Source: Acidobacteriota bacterium (GTDB lineage: Bacteria > Acidobacteriota > Holophagae > Holophagales > Holophagaceae). Taken from it: 64,000 nt of DNA. The translations under genes were made by a program, and so were the position numbers. The DNA lies in NCBI GenBank assembly GCA_016195985.1, contig JACPYP010000004.1:1-64000 (forward strand), written 5' to 3'. The notes under the pieces are model-generated. The model was given only the letters and a program-made list of their open reading frames with translations, made no database searches and was not told the DNA's origin. Shown piece after piece: positions 40,582 to 49,052 of the stretch (positions within the stretch are counted from its first letter, which is position 1; each line of letters opens with the position of its first letter).

Positions 40582-42141
40582 ATGGAAACCAAGCTGGCCC
40601 TTTCAGAAGCCAAGATCACCCGGGCCCGCGAGCTGGCCGCCCGCATCGTGGAGCCCGTGGGCGCCTTCGTGGACGCGCACACCACCGTCACCGTGGAGCG
40701 CGCCACGCTTCGGCTGGCGGGGGCCGACGGCGCGGACGCCGACGGCGTGCCCGTGCCGAACCTCATCGTGGACCAGCTGAAGGGGCGCCTGGAGGAGGGC
40801 GCGCTGCTGGCCTACGTGAACGCCCTGGTGAAAACGGGCGAGACCGTGGCCGGCCTCAATCAGAAGATCGCCGCAGGCTTCAACATTGCCGGCCTGCCCC
40901 TGGGCGACCGCGCGGCCCTGGAGGCCAAGGCCCAGGAATTGGTGCGGACTTTCTCCGCGCGAGTGAAGGGCAACCGGGCCCACCGGGAAGCGAAGCTCAA
41001 GCAGTACGAGGGCCGCAATCATTCGCCCATGCTCTACCTGATCGTGGCCACGGGGAACATCTTCGAGGATGTGAAGCAGGCCCAGGCGGCGGCGGAGCAG
41101 GGCGCCGACGTGGTGGCGGTGATCCGCACCACGGCCCAGTCGCTGCTCGACTATGTGCCCTATGGCGCCACCACGGAAGGCTTCGGCGGCACCTACGCCA
41201 CCCAGGAGAACTTCCGCATCATGCGTTCGGCCCTCGATGAAGCCGTGGACAAGCAGGGCCGCTACATCTACCTCACCAACTACGCCTCGGGCCTCTGCAT
41301 GCCCGAGATCGCGGCCATGGGCGCCCTGGAGCGCCTGGACATGATGCTGAACGATTCGATGTACGGCATCCTCTTCCGCGACATCAACATGTACCGCACC
41401 TTCGTGGATCAGAAGTTCAGCCGCATGATCAACGCCTTCGCGGGCGTGATCATCAACACCGGCGAAGACAACTACCTCACCACATCGGATGCGGTGGAGA
41501 AGGCCTACACGGTGCTGGCCAGCCAGTTCCTCAACGAGCGCTTCGCCCAGGTGGCGGGCCTGGAGCCCTGGCAGATGGGCCTGGGCCACGCCTTCGAGAT
41601 CGACCCTACCCTCAAGAACGGCTTCTTGATGGAGCTGGCCCAGGCCCAGATGGCGCGGGAGATTTTCCCCGAGGCGCCGCTGAAGTACATGCCGCCCACG
41701 AAATTCATGACCGGCGACATCTTCAAGGGCGTGGTGCAGAACGCCCTCTTCAACTTCGTGAGCCAGGCCACGGGCCAGGGCATCCACCTGCTGGGCATGC
41801 TCACCGAAGCCATCCACACGCCCTACATGCAGGACCGCTCCCTGGCCCTGGAGAACGCCAAGTACGTCATGAACACCATGGCGGATCTGGGCGGCGAGAT
41901 CGAGTTCAAGGAGGGCGGCCTCATCAAGACCCGCGCCCGCCAAGTGCTGGACGAGGCCGTGGCCTTCCTCGAAAAGATCGATCAGGTGGGCCTCATGGAC
42001 GCCATGGAGCGGGGCGAATTCGCCGACATCAAGCGCCCCCGCGACATGGGCAAGGGCCTGGATGGCCTGGTGAAGAAGGCCCCCGAGTACTTCAACCCCT
42101 TCGAGGCCTACCTGAAAGCCGAGCTGGGACTGGAAAACTGA
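40582..42141 (+). CDS. kamD: lysine 5,6-aminomutase alpha subunit
   Basis: 519 residues, the PLP-binding TIM-barrel subunit of adenosylcobalamin-dependent (beta-)lysine 5,6-aminomutase. It moves the terminal amino group of beta-lysine to give 3,5-diaminohexanoate. Family features: YGATTEGFGGTYATQENFRIMR, YASGLCMPEIAAMGALERLDMMLNDSMYGILFRDINMYRTFVDQ, INTGEDNYLTT. AGGAG lies 5 bases before the ATG, two bases after the kamC stop. Length matches known alpha subunits (about 515). Confidence 0.95.
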   Translation: METKLALSEAKITRARELAARIVEPVGAFVDAHTTVTVERATLRLAGADGADADGVPVPNLIVDQLKGRLEEGALLAYVNALVKTGETVAGLNQKIAAGFNIAGLPLGDRAALEAKAQELVRTFSARVKGNRAHREAKLKQYEGRNHSPMLYLIVATGNIFEDVKQAQAAAEQGADVVAVIRTTAQSLLDYVPYGATTEGFGGTYATQENFRIMRSALDEAVDKQGRYIYLTNYASGLCMPEIAAMGALERLDMMLNDSMYGILFRDINMYRTFVDQKFSRMINAFAGVIINTGEDNYLTTSDAVEKAYTVLASQFLNERFAQVAGLEPWQMGLGHAFEIDPTLKNGFLMELAQAQMAREIFPEAPLKYMPPTKFMTGDIFKGVVQNALFNFVSQATGQGIHLLGMLTEAIHTPYMQDRSLALENAKYVMNTMADLGGEIEFKEGGLIKTRARQVLDEAVAFLEKIDQVGLMDAMERGEFADIKRPRDMGKGLDGLVKKAPEYFNPFEAYLKAELGLEN

Positions 42142-42146
42142 ATGTG

Positions 42147-42217
42147 AAGCCACGGATGAACACGGATAAGACAAATCAGCTTTTCATCTGGGTCCATCCG
42201 TGTTGATTCGTGGCCAA
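42147..42217. repeat. intergenic palindrome (kamD-kamE gap)
   Basis: The left arm AAGCCACGGATGAACACGGA and right arm TCCGTGTTGATTCGTGGCCA (ending near 42217) are near complements. It occupies the 103-bp gap between the two subunit genes of one enzyme. Confidence 0.7.
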
Positions 42218-42244
42218 TTCCTTTTTGAATGTTGAGGTGATGAC

Positions 42245-42982
42245 ATGATCGTTCGACCCTATGGCGACACCCTGGATGACGGCGCGGTGCAGCTTTCCTT
42301 CACGCTGCCTGTGGCTGATGGCCCAAAAGGGAGAGAGGCTGCGCGCCTCTTCGTGGAGAAGCTGGGCTTCAAGCACGCGGAGATCGTCCATTCCCACGCC
42401 ATGGCTGAAGGTTTCTCCTTCTACGTGGCCTACGGCCGCACGGAGACCTCCGTGGATTTCGACGCCATCCACATCGAGGAGGCCACCGGCGAGAAGATCT
42501 ACACCATGGCGGAATCCTGCGAAGTCATCCGCGAGCGGCTGGGACGGAAGATCGTCATCGTGGGCGCCTGCACGGGCTTCGACGCGCACACGGTGGGCAT
42601 CGACGCCATCATGAACATGAAGGGCTACAACCACCACTACGGCCTGGAGCGGTACCAGGAGATCGAGGCGCACAACCTGGGCGCCCAGGTGCCGAACGAC
42701 AAGCTCATCGACTACGCGGTGAAGGTGAACGCCGACGCCATCCTGGTGAGCCAGATCGTCACCCAGAAGGACGTGCACATCCAGAACATGACCGAGTTCA
42801 TCGAGCTGCTGCAGGCCCGCGGGTTGCGCGAACGCTTCATCGCCGTGGCGGGGGGCACCCGCATCGGCAACAAGCTGGCGGTGGAACTGGGCTATGACGG
42901 CGGCTTCGGCAAGGGCAGCTACGCGGACCACGTGGCCACTTTCATCATCGATCGCCTCATCGAGCGGAAGCATTTGGCCTAG
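42245..42982 (+). CDS. kamE: lysine 5,6-aminomutase beta subunit
   Basis: 245 residues, the cobalamin-binding Rossmann subunit. The B12 ligand motif DxHxxG is at residues 113-118 (DAHTVG). A lysine in IMNMKGYNHHYGLERY (K126) lies in the segment that forms the PLP imine in the open state of the clostridial enzyme. The later SQIVTQKDVHIQNMTEFIELL and AVAGGTRIGNKLAVELGYDGGFGKGSYADHVATF complete the B12 domain. GAGG about 8 bases before the ATG. Forms the heterotetramer with KamD. Confidence 0.95.
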   Translation: MIVRPYGDTLDDGAVQLSFTLPVADGPKGREAARLFVEKLGFKHAEIVHSHAMAEGFSFYVAYGRTETSVDFDAIHIEEATGEKIYTMAESCEVIRERLGRKIVIVGACTGFDAHTVGIDAIMNMKGYNHHYGLERYQEIEAHNLGAQVPNDKLIDYAVKVNADAILVSQIVTQKDVHIQNMTEFIELLQARGLRERFIAVAGGTRIGNKLAVELGYDGGFGKGSYADHVATFIIDRLIERKHLA

Positions 42983-43082
42983 CTGCTTCCCTGGACGGAT
43001 TCCGTTGCGGCGGAAATGGTTCAAATTGATGACCTAAATATCGCTTGTTTGCTCCATCGATTTCGAAAACAGGAGGACTTCC

Positions 43083-43769
43083 ATGATCCAAAAACCGGTG
43101 ATTACGGCGGCGGAGGCCGCGGCCAAGGTGCGGGATGGAGATGTCCTGATGGTGGGAGGCTTCATGGCCTGCGGCTCTCCCCACACCATCATTGAGGCGC
43201 TGGTGGAAAGAGGCGCCCGTGACATGACGCTGGTTTGCAACGACACGGCCACCCACGATCTGAAATCGGGCAAGGTCAACGGTGTGGGCCGCATGGTGCA
43301 AAAGCGCCAGTTCAAGAAGATCATCGCCAGCCACATCGGGCTCAACCAGGAGACGCAGCGCCAGATGAACGCCGGCGAAACCGAGGTGGCGCTGGTGCCC
43401 CAGGGCACGCTGGCCGAGCGAGTGCGGGCCGGAGGTGTGGGCCTGGGCGGCGTGCTGACGCCCACGGGGCTGGGCACGGAAGTGGAGGAGGGCAAGCAGG
43501 TCATCACCGTCGGCGACCGCCGGTTCCTCCTGGAACTGCCGCTCAAGGGGGATGTGGCCGTCATCAAGGCGAAGAAGGCTGACCGCGCCGGCAACCTGGT
43601 CTACGCGGCCACGGCCCAGAATTTCAATCCGCTGATGGCCATGGCGGCCTCCACCGTCATCGCGGAAGCCGAGGAGATCGTGGAGGTGGGGGAGATCGAT
43701 CCCAACGCCGTCCACACGGCTTCGATCTTCGTGGATTTCCTGGTCAAGTCCGAACGGCTGGAAGGGTGA
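43083..43769 (+). CDS. atoD: butyrate/acetoacetate CoA-transferase subunit A
   Basis: 228 residues of family I CoA-transferase alpha type: ITAAEAAAKVRDGDVLMVGGFMACGSPHTIIEALVERG and the late GDVAVIKAKKADRAGNLVYAATAQNFNPLMAMAA. With subunit B it moves CoA from butyryl-CoA (or acetyl-CoA) to the acetoacetate released by Kce. AGGAGG precedes the ATG at 43083. It ends just before subunit B. Confidence 0.93.
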   Translation: MIQKPVITAAEAAAKVRDGDVLMVGGFMACGSPHTIIEALVERGARDMTLVCNDTATHDLKSGKVNGVGRMVQKRQFKKIIASHIGLNQETQRQMNAGETEVALVPQGTLAERVRAGGVGLGGVLTPTGLGTEVEEGKQVITVGDRRFLLELPLKGDVAVIKAKKADRAGNLVYAATAQNFNPLMAMAASTVIAEAEEIVEVGEIDPNAVHTASIFVDFLVKSERLEG

Positions 43770-43774
43770 CAGAC

Positions 43775-44461
43775 ATGGAATACGTTCCGAACAAGGACAA
43801 CATCGCCAAGCGCATCGCCCGGATCTTCAAGTCCGGCAACGTGGTCAACCTCGGCATCGGCCTGCCCACCCTGGTGGGCAACTACGTGCCCGAAGACGTC
43901 ACGCTGATCCTGCAGTCCGAGAACGGCATGCTGGGTCTGGGCTCCGCGCCGCCCAAGGGCGAGGAGAACCGGGATCTCACCAACGCCGGCGGCGCGCCGG
44001 TGACCATCCAGCCCGGGGGCTGCTGCTTCGACAGCGCCACCAGCTTCGGCATCATCCGGGGCGGCCATGTGGACTACACGGTTCTGGGCGTGCTGGAGGT
44101 GGATCAGGAAGGCAACCTCGCCAACTACAAAATCCCCGGCAAGATGGTGCCCGGCATGGGCGGCGCCATGGATCTCACCACGGGTTCCCGGGTGGTCATC
44201 GCCGCCACGCTGCATTTCGAGCCCACGGGCGCCTCGCGCCTGAAGCGCCGCTGCACCCTGCCGCTCACCGCCGTCCATGAAGTGGATCTGGTGGTGACCG
44301 ACCTGGGCCTCTTCGAGGTGAGGGACGGCCGCTTCATCCTGAGGGAGTGTTTCGAGCCCTACACGCCGGAATGGATCCAGGCCCGCACCGATGCGGACGT
44401 GGTGATCCCCGAGGATTGCCGCTCCGTGGCCCTCGAAGATACCTGTCTGGCGGGCGTCTAG
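43775..44461 (+). CDS. atoA: butyrate/acetoacetate CoA-transferase subunit B
   Basis: 228 residues from the ATG at 43775, which has GGAAGG 8 bases upstream; a GTG at 43766 overlapping the atoD stop is the alternative. The catalytic Glu lies in SENGMLGLG, with VNLGIGLPTLV upstream and GGAMDLTTGSRVVIA and HEVDLVVTDLGLFEV downstream. Last gene of the lysine operon; its end is next to a convergent small gene. Confidence 0.94.
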   Translation: MEYVPNKDNIAKRIARIFKSGNVVNLGIGLPTLVGNYVPEDVTLILQSENGMLGLGSAPPKGEENRDLTNAGGAPVTIQPGGCCFDSATSFGIIRGGHVDYTVLGVLEVDQEGNLANYKIPGKMVPGMGGAMDLTTGSRVVIAATLHFEPTGASRLKRRCTLPLTAVHEVDLVVTDLGLFEVRDGRFILRECFEPYTPEWIQARTDADVVIPEDCRSVALEDTCLAGV

Positions 44462-44467
44462 CAGCCC

Positions 44468-44773
44468 TCAGCCTTCTTTGGCCCGCCGGAAGGGCACCAC
44501 GTTGGTGGGGCCCCCGGTCTCGGGCTCCCCGCCGTCGGGCAGGCTTTCCAGATCCTCCACCCGGTAGCTGTTCTCCATGCCGTTGTCCCAGTGGACGTAG
44601 TAGGGGCGCGGCGCGGCCCCGGGCTTGTGGGGGCGGTCCCCGGCGAACAGCAGGGTGCCCGGCGCCCCGCCTCCCTGCGCCTCGGGCACGAAGTGCGGCC
44701 AGGCCCCTCCGTAGAAGGCCACGCCCAGGCGGGTGAGGCGCACGCGGTCGCCGGCTTTGAGTTCATAGGTCAT
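44468..44773 (-). CDS. small unknown protein, SH3-like beta fold suspected
   Basis: 101 residues: MTYELKAGDRVRLTRLGVAFYGG..., PYYVHWDNGMENSYRVEDLESLP. The pattern of short strands around GDRVRLT and YYVHWDNG suggests an SH3-like barrel, but no family is recognised. It starts three bases after the kinase stop at 44777, so the two are probably cotranscribed. Confidence 0.6.
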   Translation of the reverse strand: MTYELKAGDRVRLTRLGVAFYGGAWPHFVPEAQGGGAPGTLLFAGDRPHKPGAAPRPYYVHWDNGMENSYRVEDLESLPDGGEPETGGPTNVVPFRRAKEG

Positions 44774-44776
44774 GGA

Positions 44777-47407
44777 TCACTCTTTCGCGGAGAGGCCCTG
44801 GACCCCTTCAACGGAGTAGAGGATTCCACGGAAGGCCGAATCCATCATGAAGGTTCCGTGGCTCATGTCGATGTAGGGCAGCTTGGTGGCGAAGAAGGGC
44901 ATGTCGCCTTTGAGCGCGCGGTCGAGGCGGATCCGGTGGTCGCGGATGGACGTGCGCCACAGGCGCACCTCGCGGCGGCGCAGCCAGGCGTTCAACTCTG
45001 AGAGGGTTTGAGGGCCTTCCAGGAGGATCAGCTCCTGCCGCTGCGCATCCCAGCCCACGGGGAAATGAGCCGGGCGGAGCCAGGACATCTCCTGGCGCTG
45101 GCCATCCGGAGTGAGCAGGGCCGGGACTTTGCCGAAGGCTTGGACGGCCACGCCTGACTCCCCCAGCACGGCGAAAAGGCGCTCGTCCGGCAACACACCC
45201 GGCAAATAGGCCGGTGGCTGGTCCGTGCCCACCAACAGGGGACGGTAGGCGTTCTCGGGGCCTGTTCCCACCAGCACGCGCGCATGGCCCGGCAGAAAGC
45301 GGGCCTGGCGCACTTCGCGCAGGCCCTCCGTGCGCAGCGGGATCTCGCGGCCAGGGCCTGTGGGGATCAGCACCAGCTGCGTGGGGCGGCCGCGGTCCAG
45401 GCGCATGTGCTGGCGTTGGACCAGCACCCATGCATTGTCCGGCGAGATGGCCAGGGCGAGGCCGCCCGCCCCCAGGCGGGTGGGCGCTGAGCCATCCGTG
45501 CGGCGGAGGTAGATGGCATCCCGCCCATCGGCCTCCCGCACGGCGTAGGCCAGGCGGGTGCCATCGGGGCTGATGGCGCCTCTGTCGATCACACGGGCGC
45601 CCATGTCCAGGGGTTCCAGGCGGCCCTTCCGCTCCAGGTAGGCCCGGTGGCCGCCCACGTCCCATTCGCTGGCGAAGACCAGCAGGCGGCCGTCGGGGGC
45701 CACGTCCATCAGGAGCAGGCTTTGGGGGCCGCTCAGCAGAAGGGTCTCCCGTCCGTCCAGATCCAGCCGCGAAATGCGGAAGGGCGTGCCCGGTTCTGGG
45801 TTCCAGGAGTACAGCAACCCGCCGCCGTCCGGAGCCCAGGCCAGGGTGAGGATGGAGTCCAGATGGCGGGAAACGAAACGCTCCTTGCCCTCCAGATCCA
45901 TCACCACGATTTCGCCCGGAAGGTCATCGACCTGGCCCCGGCGGATGTAGGCGATCCGCTTCCCGTCCGGGCTCAACCGGAGCTCCCCGCTGCCCAGGTG
46001 CCCGGTGGCCAGGGTCCGTCCTGCGGGATATTCGATGACGGTGGACGGGAGGATCTTGTCGCCCCGGTCCACTTGGCGGAGCAAGGCCACCTGCTGGCCG
46101 CTGGCGTTCAGATCCGCCTCCTGGACTTCCTCGAGCCAGGGCCTTGGAGCCTCCCCGCGGCCCTTGCGGCGGTACAGCGTGCCCGTGCTCGCCGCCCCGG
46201 GGTACTGGGCTTTTTCTTCATCCGTGAAATACAGCTCGCCGCCGGGTCCGAGGGCCACCACCTTCCCGATCAGGGGCAGTTCCTGGGGCGCCGGGTCGCC
46301 TTCGGTAAAGGTGCAGATGTGCTGCATCCAGTCGGCCCCCTGCATGGAATAGGCGAGGCTCCTCCCGTCCTTGCTGAACCGGGCGGAGGCCACCCACACG
46401 GGACTGGGGGTGATGGGCCGGAAGACGGGGCCGTGCAGGTTCCGGGCCGGCGCTTTTCCGACGCGTCCCCACAGGACCGCCGCGGCCGCGATTCCGACCG
46501 CGGCCAGACCTGCCGCAGCCCAGAGGACGGGGCGTCCCAGCGCGGGAAGGGCGGGCCGCTTCAGAGCCGGCGAAGCCACAGAAGGGCCCTGTTCGAGCGT
46601 TTCCAGCGCGAAGGCCAGATCGGAAGCGGACTGGAAGCGCAGATCCGGGTCCTTCTCCAGGCACCGGCTGATCAGCCGGCGCAGGGGGGCAGGGACTTGG
46701 TCGAGCGAGCCGCAGGGCGCCTCCTTGAGCGCCGCGTGCACCGATTCGATGGCCGTTTCCCTCTGGAAGGCCGCCTGGCCCGTGACCATCTCGTGCAGCA
46801 GGATTCCCAGGTTGAAGAGGTCGCTCCGCCCGTCCACCGGTTCGCCGGCGGCCTGTTCGGGGCTGAGGTAGCCGACGGTTCCCACCAGGGCACCGGACAG
46901 CGACTGTCCATTCGGCCAGGCTTCCAGGGCGAGATCCTTGGCCAGGCCGAAATCCAGGAGCTTCACCAGGCCCGTGCGGAGAAGCATCACATTGGAGGGC
47001 TTCAAGTCCCGGTGGACGATGCCGCGCGCATGGGCGGCGGCGAGGCCCAGGGCGACATGCCTGGCGATGGCGATGGCCCGTTCCGGGGCAAGGGGTCCCT
47101 GCGCCATGGAGGCGGACAGAGGCTCCCCATCCAGGAACTCGGTCACGAGATAGAGATGGCCCTCAAGGTGGCCCACGTCGTAGATGGCCAGCAGGTTCGG
47201 ATGGCTGAGATCGGCCAGGAGCCTGGCTTCCCGCTCGAACCTGGCCCGGGCTTCCGCATCTTCCATCCGGCCGGAGCCGAGGGTCTTGATGGCCACGAGG
47301 CGCCCCAGCCGGAGATCCCTGGCCTTGAACACATCTCCCATGCCGCCGCTTCCGATGCGGGCCAGCACGGTGTAGGCGCCAAGTTGTGATCCGGGCTCAA
47401 TCTCCAT
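44777..47407 (-). CDS. membrane Ser/Thr protein kinase with C-terminal beta-propeller
   Basis: 876 residues. Kinase domain at about 10-270: glycine loop RIGSGGMGDVFKARD, catalytic Lys in VAIKTLG, HRDLKPSN, DFGLAKD, GTVGYLSPEQAAG. One membrane helix follows near residues 300-325 (PVLWAAAGLAAVGIAAAAVLWG). The remaining 550 residues contain TolB/WD40-type repeats (SPDGKRIAYIR, APDGGGLLYSW, SPDGTRLAYAV, SPDNAWVLVQ), predicted periplasmic. It is a Hanks-type PknB-like sensor kinase. Start at 47407 gives MEIEPGSQLGAYTVLARIG. Confidence 0.93.
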   Translation of the reverse strand: MEIEPGSQLGAYTVLARIGSGGMGDVFKARDLRLGRLVAIKTLGSGRMEDAEARARFEREARLLADLSHPNLLAIYDVGHLEGHLYLVTEFLDGEPLSASMAQGPLAPERAIAIARHVALGLAAAHARGIVHRDLKPSNVMLLRTGLVKLLDFGLAKDLALEAWPNGQSLSGALVGTVGYLSPEQAAGEPVDGRSDLFNLGILLHEMVTGQAAFQRETAIESVHAALKEAPCGSLDQVPAPLRRLISRCLEKDPDLRFQSASDLAFALETLEQGPSVASPALKRPALPALGRPVLWAAAGLAAVGIAAAAVLWGRVGKAPARNLHGPVFRPITPSPVWVASARFSKDGRSLAYSMQGADWMQHICTFTEGDPAPQELPLIGKVVALGPGGELYFTDEEKAQYPGAASTGTLYRRKGRGEAPRPWLEEVQEADLNASGQQVALLRQVDRGDKILPSTVIEYPAGRTLATGHLGSGELRLSPDGKRIAYIRRGQVDDLPGEIVVMDLEGKERFVSRHLDSILTLAWAPDGGGLLYSWNPEPGTPFRISRLDLDGRETLLLSGPQSLLLMDVAPDGRLLVFASEWDVGGHRAYLERKGRLEPLDMGARVIDRGAISPDGTRLAYAVREADGRDAIYLRRTDGSAPTRLGAGGLALAISPDNAWVLVQRQHMRLDRGRPTQLVLIPTGPGREIPLRTEGLREVRQARFLPGHARVLVGTGPENAYRPLLVGTDQPPAYLPGVLPDERLFAVLGESGVAVQAFGKVPALLTPDGQRQEMSWLRPAHFPVGWDAQRQELILLEGPQTLSELNAWLRRREVRLWRTSIRDHRIRLDRALKGDMPFFATKLPYIDMSHGTFMMDSAFRGILYSVEGVQGLSAKE

Positions 47408-47467
47408 GTCGCAAGGCCGCCTCAGGGCTCGATCGGGCCAATCTAGCACGCATCCCGGTCATGCTGG

Positions 47468-48961
47468 ATGCACGTCATGCGACAGCGCGATTTCCTTCTC
47501 CACATCAGCCCCGAGGTCCGGGTGCCGCTCTTCCGGCGGCTGGCGCAGGCCATCGCGCAATCCATTCGTGAAGGGCGGCTGCGGCCTGGCGACGCGCTTC
47601 CGGGTTCGCGGCAGCTGGCCGGGCAGACCGGGGCCAACCGCAAGACGGTGGTCGAAGCCATCCGGGAATTGGAAGCCGAGGGCTGGGTGCTCAGCGAGCC
47701 CAACCGCGGCACCTACGTCGCGCCGGTCCTGCCTGAACGGGCCCTCCCGGATGCGCCCGGCGGCATCGAATCCCCGCGCTCCGAGGTCGCCGGGTTTGAG
47801 GTTCCGGGCCACCTGGATCCGCTCTCGGCCCAGGTCCCCGGCGCCCTCTATCTGGCGGAGGGCTTTCCGGACCCCAGGCTGGCGCCTGCGGCGGCGCTGG
47901 CGAAGGGGTACCAGCGCGCCCTCCACCGGCACGGCAACCGGTTGCTGGACTTCGGCGAACCCATGGGCAGTTCGCACCTGCGCGAAGGCCTGGCCGGGTG
48001 GCTGAGCGCGCGGGGAGGATATCCGGTCCAGGCGGATGAAGTCCTCGTCACCCGCGGAGGCACGGCGGCCATCGCGCTGCTGGGCCTGGCGCTGCTGGAG
48101 CCCGGAGATTCGGTGGCGGTGGAAGAGCCAGGGAACAGGCAGGCCTGGGATGCCCTGGCCCAGCGCGGGAACATCCGGCTCGTGCCGGTCCGGGTGGATC
48201 AGGAGGGTCTCGATCCGGAGGACCTGGAGCGGGTCCTGACGCGCCAGCGCATCCGCGCCCTGTACCTGACTCCGCGCCGGCAGTACCCCACCACCGTGCC
48301 TCTTTCCCCAGCCCGCCGCCGGCGCATCCTCGCCCTCAGCGAACACCATGGGTTCGCAATTCTGGAGGATGACCTCGACGCCGAGCATGGTTTTCAGGAG
48401 ACGCTGGATCCGCCCTTGGCCATGGAGGATCTGGGACGCCGTGCCATCCGGGTGGTCAGCTTCTCCCACCTGATCGCGCCAGGTCTCCACCTTGGGTGTG
48501 TGGTGGCTCCGGCCCACTTGGTGGACCGGCTCGCCAGGCTTCAGCGCAACCTCGGATGGCAAGGCGACCGGGTGTTGGGATGGGCGGTGGCTGAGCTCAT
48601 CCGCGATGGCGACCTGGCCAGGCAGCTCCGCCGGGCCCGTCTGGTCTACGGCGACCGGATGGTGCGCCTGATGAACCGGTTGCGGGGATGTTTCGGCTCC
48701 GCGCTCGCCTGGGATCCTCCGCGAGGAGGATTGGCCCTTTGGATCCGCCCCGGCCTTCCCGTTTCCACGGCCGCGTGGGTCATGGCGGCGCGCGTGCGCG
48801 GCCTGGTGCTTCACAGCCCTTCGCACTTCTTCCTGAATGGCGAGGGGGCTGGGCTGCGCCTCGGCTTCGCCCAGCACGATCTCCCCACGCTCGATGAGGC
48901 CGTGCTTCGTCTGGAGGCCGCGCTGGAGGACGCCGCCGCCATCGCCTCCCGGGGCCGCTGA
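47468..48961 (+). CDS. MocR/PdxR-family transcriptional regulator
   Basis: 497 residues. The N-terminal GntR winged helix is RRLAQAIAQSIREGRLRPGDALPGSRQLAGQTGANRKTVVEAIRELEAEGWV. The C-terminal half is an aminotransferase-like fold type I domain (DEVLVTRGGTAAIALLG, RQYPTTVPLSPARRRRIL, EDDLDAEHGF). The expected PLP lysine region reads VVSFSHLIAPGLHLG, where the Lys of SFSK appears to be His. ATG at 47468 or 47477. Divergent from the kinase; the MFS gene follows in the same direction and may be its target. Confidence 0.88.
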   Translation: MHVMRQRDFLLHISPEVRVPLFRRLAQAIAQSIREGRLRPGDALPGSRQLAGQTGANRKTVVEAIRELEAEGWVLSEPNRGTYVAPVLPERALPDAPGGIESPRSEVAGFEVPGHLDPLSAQVPGALYLAEGFPDPRLAPAAALAKGYQRALHRHGNRLLDFGEPMGSSHLREGLAGWLSARGGYPVQADEVLVTRGGTAAIALLGLALLEPGDSVAVEEPGNRQAWDALAQRGNIRLVPVRVDQEGLDPEDLERVLTRQRIRALYLTPRRQYPTTVPLSPARRRRILALSEHHGFAILEDDLDAEHGFQETLDPPLAMEDLGRRAIRVVSFSHLIAPGLHLGCVVAPAHLVDRLARLQRNLGWQGDRVLGWAVAELIRDGDLARQLRRARLVYGDRMVRLMNRLRGCFGSALAWDPPRGGLALWIRPGLPVSTAAWVMAARVRGLVLHSPSHFFLNGEGAGLRLGFAQHDLPTLDEAVLRLEAALEDAAAIASRGR

Positions 48962-49052
48962 GTCCCGCTGGCCGGACCAGGCGAAAGATGAATAACCGGC
49001 CCAGGTGGCCTGCCGGCGCGCCGCGAATACTGGCCGGAGCAAGGGAGCCACC

